Source: Bradyrhizobium sp. KBS0727
Lineage (GTDB): Bacteria > Pseudomonadota > Alphaproteobacteria > Rhizobiales > Xanthobacteraceae
DNA: 64,000 nucleotides
Assembly (NCBI RefSeq): GCF_005937885.2
Contig: NZ_CP042176.1
Span: 5,637,501-5,701,500, forward strand
Direction of reading: 5' to 3'
Part shown: positions 34,274-43,384 of the stretch, in pieces
How the letters are laid out: every line of letters begins with the position of its first letter
Position numbering within the stretch: the first letter of the stretch is position 1
Made by a program: the position numbers and the translations under genes
Notes under the pieces: generated by a model
What the model saw: only the letters and a program-made list of their open reading frames with translations
Told to the model about the DNA's origin: nothing
The model's database searches: none

Positions 34274-34595
34274 GGAAGCCTCCACGGTTCTTGTTCGCGA
34301 GACGCGACCAGGCAAGGCGTCCAAATTTTCGGCAGCGTCGCATCGTCGCGTTCACGGCTGCATGTTGCTATGCGAAATCCGCGCCAATCGCGCTGCACTG
34401 CGGCGATTTGACCGATGCCGGCCGCAGACACGGCGAAACGCTTGGCGGGAAGCCGGAATTCAGGTTGGACGATTTTGGGCGGCTGACCGGGGCGCCGGCG
34501 GCAGATGCGGCCGCCGCCGCTTTTCTGACACCGGCTTGAGCAGGGCCTGCCCGGGCTTTGAGCCCTTCAAACGGGCAACGCGCCGCACCGGCTGC
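34274..34595. other. 322-bp region with no gene
   Basis: The cupin promoter must lie at the left end. Open frames here are GC-driven and lack good starts. Nothing else is visible. Confidence 0.4.
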
Positions 34596-35249
34596 CTAAT
34601 ATTCGACCTCGAGCTCTTCGATGTCGGCGGGCTCGGTCTTGGCGGCTTCGATCCACTCCACCATCTCGGGCATGGCCATGATGGTCGTGGCGTAGGCCGC
34701 GAGCCTGGGCTCGAGCTTCACATCATAGGTCATGAAACGGGTGACGACGGGCGCATACATGGCGTCCGCCATGGTGCGTTCGCCGAACAGGAACGGCCCG
34801 CCGGACTGGGCCAGGCATTCGCGCCAGATGGTGCAGACCCGGTCGATGTCGGCCTGCGCCCGCGACCAGATCTTGAAGCCCGGGAAATGGCCCTTCAGAT
34901 TGACCGGCAGCGAGGCGCGCAGCGTCGTGAAGCCGGAATGGATTTCGCCGCAAATCGACCAGCAATGGGCGCGCTGGATGCGGTCCGCCGGCACCAGACC
35001 GGCCTCCGGCTTGATCTCGTTGAGATACTCCGCGATCGCCAGCGTATCCCAAACCGTAGCGCCGTCATGGCGCAGGCACGGCACCAGGATCGAGGACGAC
35101 AGCAGCAGGATTTCGGCCCGCGCCGACGCATCGTCCGGCGCGGTCACGACCTCCTCGAATTCCAGCCCGGAAAACTTCGTCAACAGCCAGCCGCGCAGCG
35201 ACCATGACGAATAGTTCTTGCTGGAGATAGTCAGTGTCGTTTTCGCCAT
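34596..35249 (-). CDS. Glutathione S-transferase family protein
   Basis: 217 residues. N-terminal thioredoxin-like domain with 'TISSKNYSSWSLRGWLLTK' (Ser as likely catalytic residue) and 'ILVPCLRHDGATVWDTLAIAEYL', where Val-Pro is the cis-Pro and Asp-Thr binds the glutathione gamma-glutamyl group. The C-terminal helical domain follows ('FLFGERTMADAMYAPVVTRFMTY', with the N-capping 'ADAMYAP' motif). Conjugates or reduces electrophiles with glutathione. Confidence 0.92.
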   Translation of the reverse strand: MAKTTLTISSKNYSSWSLRGWLLTKFSGLEFEEVVTAPDDASARAEILLLSSSILVPCLRHDGATVWDTLAIAEYLNEIKPEAGLVPADRIQRAHCWSICGEIHSGFTTLRASLPVNLKGHFPGFKIWSRAQADIDRVCTIWRECLAQSGGPFLFGERTMADAMYAPVVTRFMTYDVKLEPRLAAYATTIMAMPEMVEWIEAAKTEPADIEELEVEY

Positions 35250-35428
35250 CTGGCCTTTTCCTCAACCCCTGAACGCCGTCCGCATCGGTCCGCGCGGCCG
35301 GCCGCAGCGCCGCCCAATCGGTGCGCGTCGGGCCTTTTACGCAGCAAGCCACGTGCCAGTTTAAGGGGCGACCGACACCCGCTCTGGCTCCGATATTGCA
35401 TGGCCATATCGGACAGGGGCGGATGTGA

Positions 35429-36652
35429 ATGATGTCAATAATGTACCAGGCCTATCAGAACCACATGGACCTCACGGCGCCATGGCGGACCGGGGCTGCG
35501 GCGGCGCTGAAATATCTCAACCTGGTGCCGCAAGGCGTCTCCGACAAAGCGTTCGGGCGGCTTGCCGCCGCACTCGAACTGATCTCGCGGACGTCGCTGA
35601 CCTATACGCGACCGGCTTACGGCATCGACAAGGTGCTGGTCGGCAACCAGGAGTTCGCGGTCACCGAGGAGGTCGCCTACGCGACGCCGTTCGGCTCGCT
35701 GCTGCGCTTCAAGAAGGAAAATTCGCCGGAGCAGCCGAAACTGTTGCTGGTGGCGCCAATGTCCGGCCATTTCGCGACGCTGCTGCGCGGCACGGTGAAG
35801 ACGCTGCTGCAGGACCACGACGTCTACATCACCGACTGGCACAATCCGCGCGACATTCCGCTCGGCGCGGGCCGGTTCGGCCTTGAGGATTATACCGATC
35901 ACCTGATCGCTTTTTTGGACCAGATGGGTCCGCGCTCGCACATGGTGGCGATCTGCCAGCCTTCGGTGTCGGCGCTGGCCGCAGCCGCGGTGATGTCGGA
36001 AGAAAATCATCCCGCCCGCCCGGCGACGCTGACCCTGATGGCCGGCCCGATCGACACCCGAATTCAGCCGACCAAGGTCAACGATTTCGCCAAGAGCAAG
36101 CCGATCAAGTGGTTCGAGGAGAACCTGATCAATTACGTGCCGGTGCAATGCAAGGGCGCGTTCCGCCAGGTCTATCCCGGCTTCGTGCAACTCACCGCCT
36201 TCGTATCGATGAACCTCGAACGCCACATCAAACAGCATATCGATCTGGCCGATCACCTCGCCAAGGGCGAGAAGGCGAAGGCCGAGCTGATCAAGACCTT
36301 CTACGACGAATATTTCGCTGTGATGGACCTGCCGGCGGAGTTTTACATCGAGACCGTGCGCGACGTGTTTCAGGAGCACCTGTTGCCGCAGGGCAAACTG
36401 ATGCATCGCGGCCGGCCGGTGAACCCGGCCTCGATCAAGCGCATGGGCCTGATGACGGTGGAAGGCGAGAAGGACGACATCTGCTCGATTGGCCAGACGC
36501 TGGCGGCGCAGGACCTCTGCACCAGCGTGCGCGCCTATCGCCGGGTGCACCACATGCAGGCCGGCGTCGGCCATTACGGCGTGTTCTCGGGAAAACGCTG
36601 GAATAACGAAATCTATCCGCTGCTGCGCGATTTCGTGCATGTGAATTCGTGA
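35429..36652 (+). CDS. phaZ: Intracellular polyhydroxyalkanoate depolymerase
   Basis: 407 residues, the size of PhaZ1-type enzymes. The nucleophile is Cys, as in this family: 'MVAICQPSVSALAA' (Cys at about 176) in place of GxSxG. 'DVYITDWHNPRDIPL' is the family signature, and Asp and His of the triad lie in 'MTVEGEKDDICSIGQT' and 'GVGHYGVFSG'. It degrades stored PHB to 3-hydroxybutyrate oligomers in the cytoplasm. No phaC or phasin gene is adjacent. Confidence 0.95.
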   Translation: MMSIMYQAYQNHMDLTAPWRTGAAAALKYLNLVPQGVSDKAFGRLAAALELISRTSLTYTRPAYGIDKVLVGNQEFAVTEEVAYATPFGSLLRFKKENSPEQPKLLLVAPMSGHFATLLRGTVKTLLQDHDVYITDWHNPRDIPLGAGRFGLEDYTDHLIAFLDQMGPRSHMVAICQPSVSALAAAAVMSEENHPARPATLTLMAGPIDTRIQPTKVNDFAKSKPIKWFEENLINYVPVQCKGAFRQVYPGFVQLTAFVSMNLERHIKQHIDLADHLAKGEKAKAELIKTFYDEYFAVMDLPAEFYIETVRDVFQEHLLPQGKLMHRGRPVNPASIKRMGLMTVEGEKDDICSIGQTLAAQDLCTSVRAYRRVHHMQAGVGHYGVFSGKRWNNEIYPLLRDFVHVNS

Positions 36653-36660
36653 TGCTTTCT

Positions 36661-36790
36661 TACCTCTCCCGCTTGCGGGGGAGGTCGACGCGCGGAGCGC
36701 GGCGGGTGGGGGAAAATCTCTCCCGGAATTCGGTACCGACTATGCGGCGACACCCCCACCCCAACCCTCCCCCGCAAGCGGGAGAGGGAG
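36661..36790. repeat. Palindromic repeat, 'CCTCTCCCGCTTGCGGG' type
   Basis: CTCTCCCGCTTGCGGGGGAGG at the left is repeated in inverse as CCTCCCCCGCAAGCGGGAGAG at the right, around a 'GGTGGGGGAAAATC...CACCCCCACCCC' middle. It fills the gap before the ABC binding-protein gene. Confidence 0.75.
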
Positions 36791-36884
36791 CCAACCGCCG
36801 TTGCCGAACTAGCCGCCCTTCCCTTCCCACGCTAAAACCCTCCCCGCGGCCGACCGTCCAAGAGTCGTCCCGGGAGGATTTATC

Positions 36885-37676
36885 ATGCGGTGTTCCAACC
36901 ATTTTCGTGCTCTCGCGCTCGGCCTCGTCAGCGCCGTCCTGCTGACGGCGGCGGCCGGTGCCGCCGAGGTCCGGGTGATGATCTCGGGCGGGATGACCGC
37001 GGCCTACAAGGCGCTGGTGCCCGAATTCGAACGCGCCACCGGCCACAAGGTGCTGACCGCCTACGGGCCGTCGATGGGCACGACCACCAATGCGCTCCCG
37101 GTGCGGCTGGAGCGCGGCGAACCGGCCGACGTCCTGATCATGGTCGGCTACGCGCTCGGCGATCTCGTCAAGCAGGGCAAGGTCATCGCCGACTCAAAGG
37201 TCGATCTGGTCAGGTCGCCGATCGGCGTTGCCGTGAAGTCGGGCGCCCCCAAACCGGACATCTCGTCGGCGGACGCGGTCAAGCAGGCGCTGCTGGCGGC
37301 GAAAACCATCGCCTATTCCGACAGCGCCAGCGGCGTCTATGTCTCGACCGAGATATTCGCCAAGCTCGGCATCACCGATGCCATGAAGGACAAGGCCCGG
37401 AAGATTCCGGCAACCCCGGTCGGCGAAATCGTGGCCCACGGCGACGCCGAACTCGGCTTCCAGCAGATCAGCGAGCTGAAGCCCGTCGCAGGCATCGACA
37501 TCATCGGCCCGCTGCCGGACGCGTTGCAGCAGATCACGATATTCTCCGCCGGGATCGCCACCGTTTCCAAGGAGCCGGACGCCGGCAAGGCGCTGATCAA
37601 ATTCCTGGCCTCGCCCGCTGCCCGCTCCGAGCTCGTCAAGAGCGGCATGGACCCGATTGCGGGCGCGACGAACTAG
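36885..37676 (+). CDS. Substrate-binding protein, molybdate/ModA-like
   Basis: 263 residues, signal peptide to about 'AAGAAEV' (24). 'VMISGGMTAAYKALVPEFERATGHKV' and 'LERGEPADVLIMVGYALGDLVKQG' give the type II binding fold of ModA-like proteins. The oxyanion contacts of true ModA are not obvious, and plant-type ModA relatives bind various organic anions, so I do not assign molybdate. Strong GGGAGG before the start. Orphan, with no ModB or ModC gene adjacent. Confidence 0.88.
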   Translation: MRCSNHFRALALGLVSAVLLTAAAGAAEVRVMISGGMTAAYKALVPEFERATGHKVLTAYGPSMGTTTNALPVRLERGEPADVLIMVGYALGDLVKQGKVIADSKVDLVRSPIGVAVKSGAPKPDISSADAVKQALLAAKTIAYSDSASGVYVSTEIFAKLGITDAMKDKARKIPATPVGEIVAHGDAELGFQQISELKPVAGIDIIGPLPDALQQITIFSAGIATVSKEPDAGKALIKFLASPAARSELVKSGMDPIAGATN

Positions 37677-37828
37677 GGCGTCTAGCCCACATTGCGCCGT
37701 CGGCGTCCGGTCAACCTGGGAAGCAACGTCGGACGCTTGCGCGCGGATATGGACATCCCCGATATTGGCGAAGTGCGCTACTCGACCGGAGTGAGCGCAA
37801 AATCCAATTTTCTATTCCACGGCTTCGT

Positions 37829-38320
37829 TCAGCCAACGGGTCCGGGTACCCAATAGTCGCCGACAAGCGGCATGACTCTTACGTCGCGAATGACGCCGAT
37901 CTCCATGCTCGGATCGAAATGACGCATCGTCCGCTCATTGAGATCGATGATGCGGCCAGGCATGAGCGGGCCGACATCGTTTATCTTGACGATGACCTTC
38001 TTGCCGACAGCCTCAACGAGGGCGTATTTCGGCCTCTCGCCAAATTGCACGCCACCAAATTTTTCACGCAGACTCGTTTTGATGGCAGCCGTCCAGGCAG
38101 AGGGATCATAGCGCTCGCCGGAGGCCGTTTCCGGGCCACCTTCCCGCGTTCCGGGCTGGAATGGATTGTACGTGGATGCCGCGCCAACGAGCGCATCGCC
38201 ACAAGCCTGATCGACGACGGCACTTGAATGAACTGTCGCGTCTTGACCTCGAGCGGCGGCAGCAAAAACAGCAAACGTGACTACAGCGCCGCAAATCGCG
38301 GCGCTCGCGCGGAAGGACAT
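37829..38320 (-). CDS. RlpA-like double-psi beta-barrel protein
   Basis: 163 residues: signal peptide to 'AAARGQ', then 'DALVGAASTYNPFQPGTREG' and 'TASGERYDPSAWTAAIKTSL', then 'KVIVKINDVGPLMPGRIIDLNERTMRHF', the RlpA barrel with the catalytic Asp in 'INDVGP'. No C-terminal SPOR domain, so it lacks the septal-targeting part of full RlpA. Likely acts on denuded peptidoglycan glycan strands. Confidence 0.82.
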   Translation of the reverse strand: MSFRASAAICGAVVTFAVFAAAARGQDATVHSSAVVDQACGDALVGAASTYNPFQPGTREGGPETASGERYDPSAWTAAIKTSLREKFGGVQFGERPKYALVEAVGKKVIVKINDVGPLMPGRIIDLNERTMRHFDPSMEIGVIRDVRVMPLVGDYWVPGPVG

Positions 38321-38695
38321 CGTAACTCCTCGATTGATTTTCTGACGTGCGGCTCCAGATGCCGCAAAAGAAATGGCCGACCGAACGCGGAGGCGTTAAC
38401 GAGCCCGTGCCAATTTCTTGCGGGTTCGCGCCGACGTTGGCTACGGAACCGTTGTCGGGACCAGAGCGGTCCTCGCACAGTGTTTTGGTTCTCGTGGTCT
38501 AAGACAAAGATTGGGTCGGCAAGATGGCTACGGAGAGTCGGATAGATGTCCCACTCAGGGTCAAAGCCGACATCACCACAGGTGCCGCACCACGCCTGGT
38601 GTCAGCGTCGCAAAGGCTGAATACTGTTATCGGCGTTGAAGAAACTCGACAGCACGTTGGTAACGTTCTGCCGATTGGTGCACACACCCTGGTCT
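38321..38695. other. 375-bp region with no credible gene
   Basis: A plus-strand frame from 38524 (MATESRIDVPLRV) runs into the opposite-strand kinase gene; its start lacks a convincing ribosome-binding site. The rest probably holds the RlpA-like gene's promoter. Confidence 0.4.
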
Positions 38696-40435
38696 TCAAC
38701 GATGCCCGAAATGCTGGAGCGCGAGCAGCAGGATCACGGCGAGTGCGAGAGCGATCGTCGTGCTCTTCCAGAACAACAGCGGATTGCGCTCGATCAGCGG
38801 CGTCGATGACGTCTTGAGATAGTTGGCGTTGGGGTGGCGCAAATCGAACAGGAACTCCGACAGGCTGTCGTAGCGCTTGGCGGGATTGGGATGCACCGCC
38901 CGCTCCAGCGTCCTGTCGATCCATTCCGGGATGTCGCGGCTGCCGTGCGCCGCCGGGGCATAGACCAGCTTGCCGAACTGCGAGCGCGTTCGCGCGCGCG
39001 CGATCTGCGCGCCGTAGGGCAGTTTTCCCGTCAGCATCTGATAGGTGATGACGCCGAGCGAGAACAGGTCGGAGCGCGACGTTGCCTGCTCGCCGAGGAA
39101 ATATTCCGGCGCGGTGTATTGCTGCGTGCCCAGGATGTCGCGGTTGCCAGGCGCCGCCGCCTCGACGACGCCGGTGATTTTCGTCGAACCGAAGTCGATG
39201 ATCTTCACCGTGCCGGTGGCGTCGATCATGATGTTGTCGGGCCTGATGTCCTGGTGCAGCATCTCCTTGCGGTGGAAGGCCCGCAGGCCCTTGGCGATCT
39301 GCTCGACGATGCCGCGCACCGTTTCCAGGCCCGGCTTCGGATTGTCGATCATCCACTGGGTCAGCGTCTGGCCGTCGATGAATTCGGTGACGACGTAGAG
39401 GAAGTTGCGCTTGCGCTGCGGCGGACAGGGTTTCAGCACATGCGGGCTGTCGATCCGCCGCGCCACCCACTCCTCCATCATGAAGCGCTTCAGATAGGCC
39501 GGATCGTCGCGCAGGTCGATCGACGGGATCTTGATGGTGACCACCGCGTCGGTCTCGATATCGACGGCGAGATAAATGTGACTTCGGCTGGAGCCGTGCA
39601 ACTCGCGGACGATGCGGTAACCGTCGAACACCGCCCGCGCCTCCAACAGCGGCGGCGGCGGCAATTCGTGCGGCTGGCCGAACACCTCGCGGGCGGCGGC
39701 GTCCGGCAACTCGTCGACGCGTACGATCTGGACGGTGAGATTGTCCTTGCTGCCGAGCTCGTAGGCCAGTTCGACGATAGCCTTGGCGGCCTGGTCCAGA
39801 TCGGCGGCGCCATCCTTGACCACCCGAGCGATCAGGCGGTCGCCGACATGCTCGTAGATGCCGTCGGTCACCAGCACGAAGGTGTCGCCCTGCTCGACCC
39901 TAGACATCAGGTAGTCGATTTCGATCTGGGAATTCACCCCCAGCGCGCGGCCGAGATAGCTCTGCTCCGACGAAATCACGACGCGGTGGTCGTTGGTGAG
40001 CTGTTCCAGCGTCGTGCCGGAAACGCGGTAGATACGGGAATCGCCGACGTGAAACAGATGCGCCGTGTTCGACCTGATGACGAGCGCGCTCAGTGTGCAG
40101 ACGTAGCCGCGATCCTTGTCGTAGGAATACTGGCTGCGCCGCGTCTGCGAGTGCAGCCAGGAATTGGTCGCCTCCAGCACGCGCTGCGCCGAGGTCCGCA
40201 CCGACCAGGATTCCGACGTGCAGTAATAGTCGGTCAGGAATCCCTTGACCGCCGACTCGGCGGCGATCCGGCTGACATTGCTGCTGGAGATCCCGTCCGC
40301 CAGCACGATGGCGATGCCCTTCAGGCTGAGCAGCGGCTCGTCCGGAATCAGAACGCCGTGAAAATCCTGATTGGTCTCCTTGCGACCTTTGTCAGAATGT
40401 TGCCCGACCGATATTTTCAGTTCACGCGGCATCAT
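38696..40435 (-). CDS. Membrane-anchored PP2C phosphatase - Ser/Thr kinase fusion
   Basis: 579 residues with two opposed enzymes in one chain. Residues about 5-245 are a PP2C phosphatase: 'IVLADGISSSN', 'VTDGIYEHVGDR' and 'KDNLTVQIVRVD' supply the metal Asp residues. Residues about 270-545 are a Hanks-type kinase: Lys in 'VVTIKIPS', catalytic loop 'HQDIRPDN' (HRD as HQD), 'IIDFGST' for DFG, 'APEYFLGE' for APE. A membrane helix 'TTIALALAVILLLALQ' ends the protein. The formate/nitrite channel gene ends 60 bp upstream on the same strand, so the pair is probably one operon and the channel a candidate target. Confidence 0.94.
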   Translation of the reverse strand: MMPRELKISVGQHSDKGRKETNQDFHGVLIPDEPLLSLKGIAIVLADGISSSNVSRIAAESAVKGFLTDYYCTSESWSVRTSAQRVLEATNSWLHSQTRRSQYSYDKDRGYVCTLSALVIRSNTAHLFHVGDSRIYRVSGTTLEQLTNDHRVVISSEQSYLGRALGVNSQIEIDYLMSRVEQGDTFVLVTDGIYEHVGDRLIARVVKDGAADLDQAAKAIVELAYELGSKDNLTVQIVRVDELPDAAAREVFGQPHELPPPPLLEARAVFDGYRIVRELHGSSRSHIYLAVDIETDAVVTIKIPSIDLRDDPAYLKRFMMEEWVARRIDSPHVLKPCPPQRKRNFLYVVTEFIDGQTLTQWMIDNPKPGLETVRGIVEQIAKGLRAFHRKEMLHQDIRPDNIMIDATGTVKIIDFGSTKITGVVEAAAPGNRDILGTQQYTAPEYFLGEQATSRSDLFSLGVITYQMLTGKLPYGAQIARARTRSQFGKLVYAPAAHGSRDIPEWIDRTLERAVHPNPAKRYDSLSEFLFDLRHPNANYLKTSSTPLIERNPLLFWKSTTIALALAVILLLALQHFGHR

Positions 40436-40495
40436 GGAGGCCTGACGGAGAGGACCTCAACTAGACGGTTGAGGTCCCCTCAAGTCAATCGCCGA

Positions 40496-41308
40496 TCAGG
40501 CCGGGATACGTTTCGGCTGCGTCAGGACGTGGGTGGTGTAGAGGGTCAATCCGGTGAAGGCGAGGCCGCCGACCAGGTTGCCGAGCACGGTCGGAATCTC
40601 GTTCCAGATGAAGTAGTCCAGGATCGAGAACTTCGCATGGAGCATCAGGCCCGACGGGAACAGGAACATGTTCACGACGGAATGCTCGAACACCATGTAG
40701 AAGAACACCAGGATCGGCATCCACATCGCGATCACCTTGCCAGGGACCGTCGTGGAAATCATCGCGCCGACGACGCCGGTGGAGACCATCCAGTTGCACA
40801 GCATGCCGCGGATGAACAGCGTTGCCATGCCGGCCGCGCCATGCGCGGCATAGCCCAGCGTTCGACCCTCGCCGATGTTTCCGATTGCCGCGCCGACCTT
40901 GTCGGGCTCCTGTGTGAAGCCGAACGTCGTCACGAAGGCCATCATGAAAGCCACCGTAAGGGCGCCTGCAAAGTTGCCGATGAACACAAGGCCCCAATTT
41001 CGCAAAACGCCGCCGAGCGTGACGCCCGGGCGCTTGTCGAGCAGCGCGAGCGGCGACAGCACGAACACGCCCGTCAAGAGATCGAAGCCCAGGAGATAGA
41101 GCATGCAGAATCCGACCGGAAACAACAGTGCTCCGATGACCGGCTGGCCCGTGTTCACGTTGATCGTCACGGAAAACCACGCCGCCAGCGCCAGGATGGC
41201 ACCGGCCATATAGGCGCGGATGATGGTGTCGCGTGTCGACATGAAGATTTTGGATTCTCCGGCATCGACCATCTTGGTGACGAATTCCGAAGGCGCGAGA
41301 TAGGCCAT
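40496..41308 (-). CDS. Formate/nitrite transporter (FNT) family channel
   Basis: 270 residues from MAYLAPSEFVTKMVDAG; AAGGGGAACTGG lies just upstream. Six membrane helices are visible, with the FNT central motifs 'NFAGALTVAFM', 'GILCNW'-like 'RGMLCNWMVSTG', and the helix-interrupting 'PSGLMLHAKFS'. These pentamers pass formate, nitrite or other small weak acids, gated by pH. The kinase/phosphatase gene follows. Substrate is not decided by sequence; no nitrite reductase or formate lyase gene is next to it. Confidence 0.93.
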   Translation of the reverse strand: MAYLAPSEFVTKMVDAGESKIFMSTRDTIIRAYMAGAILALAAWFSVTINVNTGQPVIGALLFPVGFCMLYLLGFDLLTGVFVLSPLALLDKRPGVTLGGVLRNWGLVFIGNFAGALTVAFMMAFVTTFGFTQEPDKVGAAIGNIGEGRTLGYAAHGAAGMATLFIRGMLCNWMVSTGVVGAMISTTVPGKVIAMWMPILVFFYMVFEHSVVNMFLFPSGLMLHAKFSILDYFIWNEIPTVLGNLVGGLAFTGLTLYTTHVLTQPKRIPA

Positions 41309-41819
41309 TCCAGTTCCCCTTGTGTGGCAGAAAGCATTGAAGAGGCGCCGGCCATTCACGAAAGGCCGCGCCGATGTAAAAAGCTACGCCGTCCTCGCGC
41401 GAGAGCCGGAAGTGGCGCCATCGGCGGAAGCAAGAAGCATCCGCAGGAGCACCGCTGGCGACACGCTCACGCCCGATCAGAAACAGAGATGCACAAGCTT
41501 TATTGAGTCGCCCCGACGACTGCTCCAGACGCCTCGGCGAGGTCGCCCGATCCCTGCACTTGGCCAACGCTGGCCTCGGCAATCCAAACGGCAGTCGTCA
41601 TTGACTGAGAACCATTTAAGCAATCGATGTGCCAACCCTGGATTCGGGCTAAGGCACTAAAATGCCGAGCTTTTCAGGAAGTGATGACGCTGCCCCAACT
41701 GCAGCGGAGCGAAGACGTGCCTGCTATTTGTGCAGATGCACAGATGTTGGCGTGTGCGGCAAAGGCCTAAGCAACGCGCCGTCGGCGCCGTCCGTGAGAG
41801 CCATATCAGCGCGCGCGGC
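41309..41819. other. 511-bp region without a gene
   Basis: The FNT-kinase promoter should lie at its left end. I searched it for FixK/Fnr dyads (TTGAT-N4-ATCAA) and -24/-12 promoters and saw none convincing. Small frames such as 41662-41871 are not supported. Confidence 0.4.
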
Positions 41820-42641
41820 TCACTTTGTCTGTGTGCGGATTGGCGTGTCCTTTAGGCCGTTGTTGTCATAGGCCTTGCGCAGCGTGCCGTTGGAAATCGC
41901 GTCGGTCAGAAACCTGGCCGCGAACGCCAGCGACTGCGGATGATTGGGCGGTACCGCCACCGCCGTCACGGTCTGCTTGAAGGTCTCGTCCAGCACGCGC
42001 GTGCCTGGAATCTTTTTCGCCATCGCATTGAGCTGGTCGCGCGACAGCGCGAATGCATCGATCTCGCCCTTGCTAAGCAGGCCGAAGATTTCGTCATAGG
42101 TCTGGTAGCCCGTGACCTTGGCGTTCTTCAGATGCGCGATCGCGCCGCGCATGGTGGTGGTGTTGTTGACCGCGGCGACCTTGACGCCGGGCTGGTCGAG
42201 GCTCCCAAAATTCGTCACCGTCGAGTTCGGCTTGACGATGTAGGTTGCGTCGGCAACCTCGTAGATCGGCCCGAACGACATCTTGCCTTCGCGCTCCGGG
42301 TCCTTCGGCAGGAAGGTGACGTCCCAGGTCTTGTTCGACGCGGAGTCGGTGATCTGCCCGGAGTTGTTGTGCACGACATATTCGACGGGAACGCCGAGCT
42401 GCGCCGCCATTTCCTTGCCGAGGTCGACCGGTACGCCGGCATAGCCGCCGGATTCGGTCCTGGTCGACCAGAACGCCCCGCCGGCCGGGCTGATCGCGAT
42501 CGCGACCCGCAGCTTGCCGGTCGGCGCGATCTCGTCTTTCAGGCCATCGGCGCTCGCCGGCATCGTCGTCATCGCAGCAATTCCCAGAATGAGGCCGGCT
42601 ATCGCCGGCAAGGATGGATTGAACAAGGATGGATTGAACAT
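41820..42641 (-). CDS. Amino-acid-type ABC substrate-binding protein (family 3)
   Basis: 273 residues from MFNPSLFNPSLPAIAG; GGAGG lies eight bases upstream. Signal peptide cleaves near 'MPASADG'. 'GKLRVAIAISPAGGAFWSTR' and 'GVPVDLGKEMAAQLGVPVEYVVHN' are the family-3 binding fold, with Arg and Asp contacts for an amino acid or dicarboxylate. The start of the gene contains a perfect 15-bp tandem duplication (42610-42639), giving FNPSL twice. No permease is adjacent. Confidence 0.9.
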   Translation of the reverse strand: MFNPSLFNPSLPAIAGLILGIAAMTTMPASADGLKDEIAPTGKLRVAIAISPAGGAFWSTRTESGGYAGVPVDLGKEMAAQLGVPVEYVVHNNSGQITDSASNKTWDVTFLPKDPEREGKMSFGPIYEVADATYIVKPNSTVTNFGSLDQPGVKVAAVNNTTTMRGAIAHLKNAKVTGYQTYDEIFGLLSKGEIDAFALSRDQLNAMAKKIPGTRVLDETFKQTVTAVAVPPNHPQSLAFAARFLTDAISNGTLRKAYDNNGLKDTPIRTQTK

Positions 42642-42709
42642 CGGGTAGTCCTCCCCCGGGGCCCGTTGTCGATGCCGGGCCTTCAGCGTTTTACCCACGC
42701 AGAGAATAA

Positions 42710-43384
42710 TCAGCGCTTCTTCTTGGCCGGTGCGGCGCCTTTTTTAGCGGCGGCGGCCGGGGCCGCCGGCTTCGGCTCCACGACATCCGGCTTCCCGAAC
42801 GCGATGATCTGGGCCCGGGCATTGACCGGCGCAGCCGGCTTATTGGCATCCTGCAACTGCTCTTCGCCGAGGCCGAGCGCCACAAGGCGCTTGCCGGAAA
42901 TCTTGAAGGTCGAAACCAGCACGTCCCGAATCGAGTCCGCGCGCCGCTGGCTCAATGTCAGGTTGGCATCGCGGCGGCCGCCCGACTCGGTGTGATCGAC
43001 AATCAGGAACTTGAAGGGCTGCAACTTCGGATCGGAGAGCGCATCGGCAAGACTGCCGATCATGCCATAGGATCCCGGCCGGATCAGCGACGAGTCCGGA
43101 TCGAACTGGATATCGAAGCGTACCTGCGTCAGCTTCGTCAGCTGGGGCGCGATGAGTGGCCGCTTGACCTGCTGCGCATCGGCCTTGGCCTTGATCCGGT
43201 CGACGGCCTGCTGCTTCAAGGCGGCGACGTCGACGTCAGGCGCGGTATCGTCGGCCGCGGTCAGCTTGTCGATGATCTCGGCGGCCGGTATCGCCGTCTG
43301 GGCGCGGCCGACAACCGGAACGGCGAAGATGGCCAACACGCCCAGCAACAGACCGATCGTGCGCAATCTCATTCCCGAACCCAT
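42710..43384 (-). CDS. OmpA-family C-terminal-domain protein, exported
   Basis: 224 residues from MGSGMRLRTIGLLL. Signal peptide ends 'VVGRAQ'. The OmpA/MotB peptidoglycan-binding fold is 'VRFDIQFDPDSSLIRPGSYGMIGSLADAL' through 'TESGGRRDANLTLSQRRADSIRDVLV', with the 'LSQRRA' helix carrying the diaminopimelate contact. A Lys/Ala/Pro tail ends 'KKGAAPAKKKR'. The start TGATG overlaps the stop of the upstream gene, so the two are coupled. It anchors something to the wall. Confidence 0.87.
   Translation of the reverse strand: MGSGMRLRTIGLLLGVLAIFAVPVVGRAQTAIPAAEIIDKLTAADDTAPDVDVAALKQQAVDRIKAKADAQQVKRPLIAPQLTKLTQVRFDIQFDPDSSLIRPGSYGMIGSLADALSDPKLQPFKFLIVDHTESGGRRDANLTLSQRRADSIRDVLVSTFKISGKRLVALGLGEEQLQDANKPAAPVNARAQIIAFGKPDVVEPKPAAPAAAAKKGAAPAKKKR

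Noticed and set aside
36885..37676. Calling the ModA-like protein a molybdate transporter
   Set aside because: Fold fits, but oxyanion contact residues and modB/modC neighbours are not seen.
38524..38817. 97-codon plus-strand frame beginning MATESRIDVPLRV
   Set aside because: The first 55 residues look plausible, but the start lacks a good ribosome-binding site and the second half is antisense to the kinase gene end.
38834..41506. 890-codon plus-strand open frame over the kinase and FNT genes
   Set aside because: Antisense shadow of two genes with intact catalytic and membrane motifs; no start signal or recognisable fold.
41662..41871. 69-codon plus-strand frame beginning MPSFSGSDDAA
   Set aside because: No ribosome-binding site; runs into the antisense strand of the binding-protein gene.
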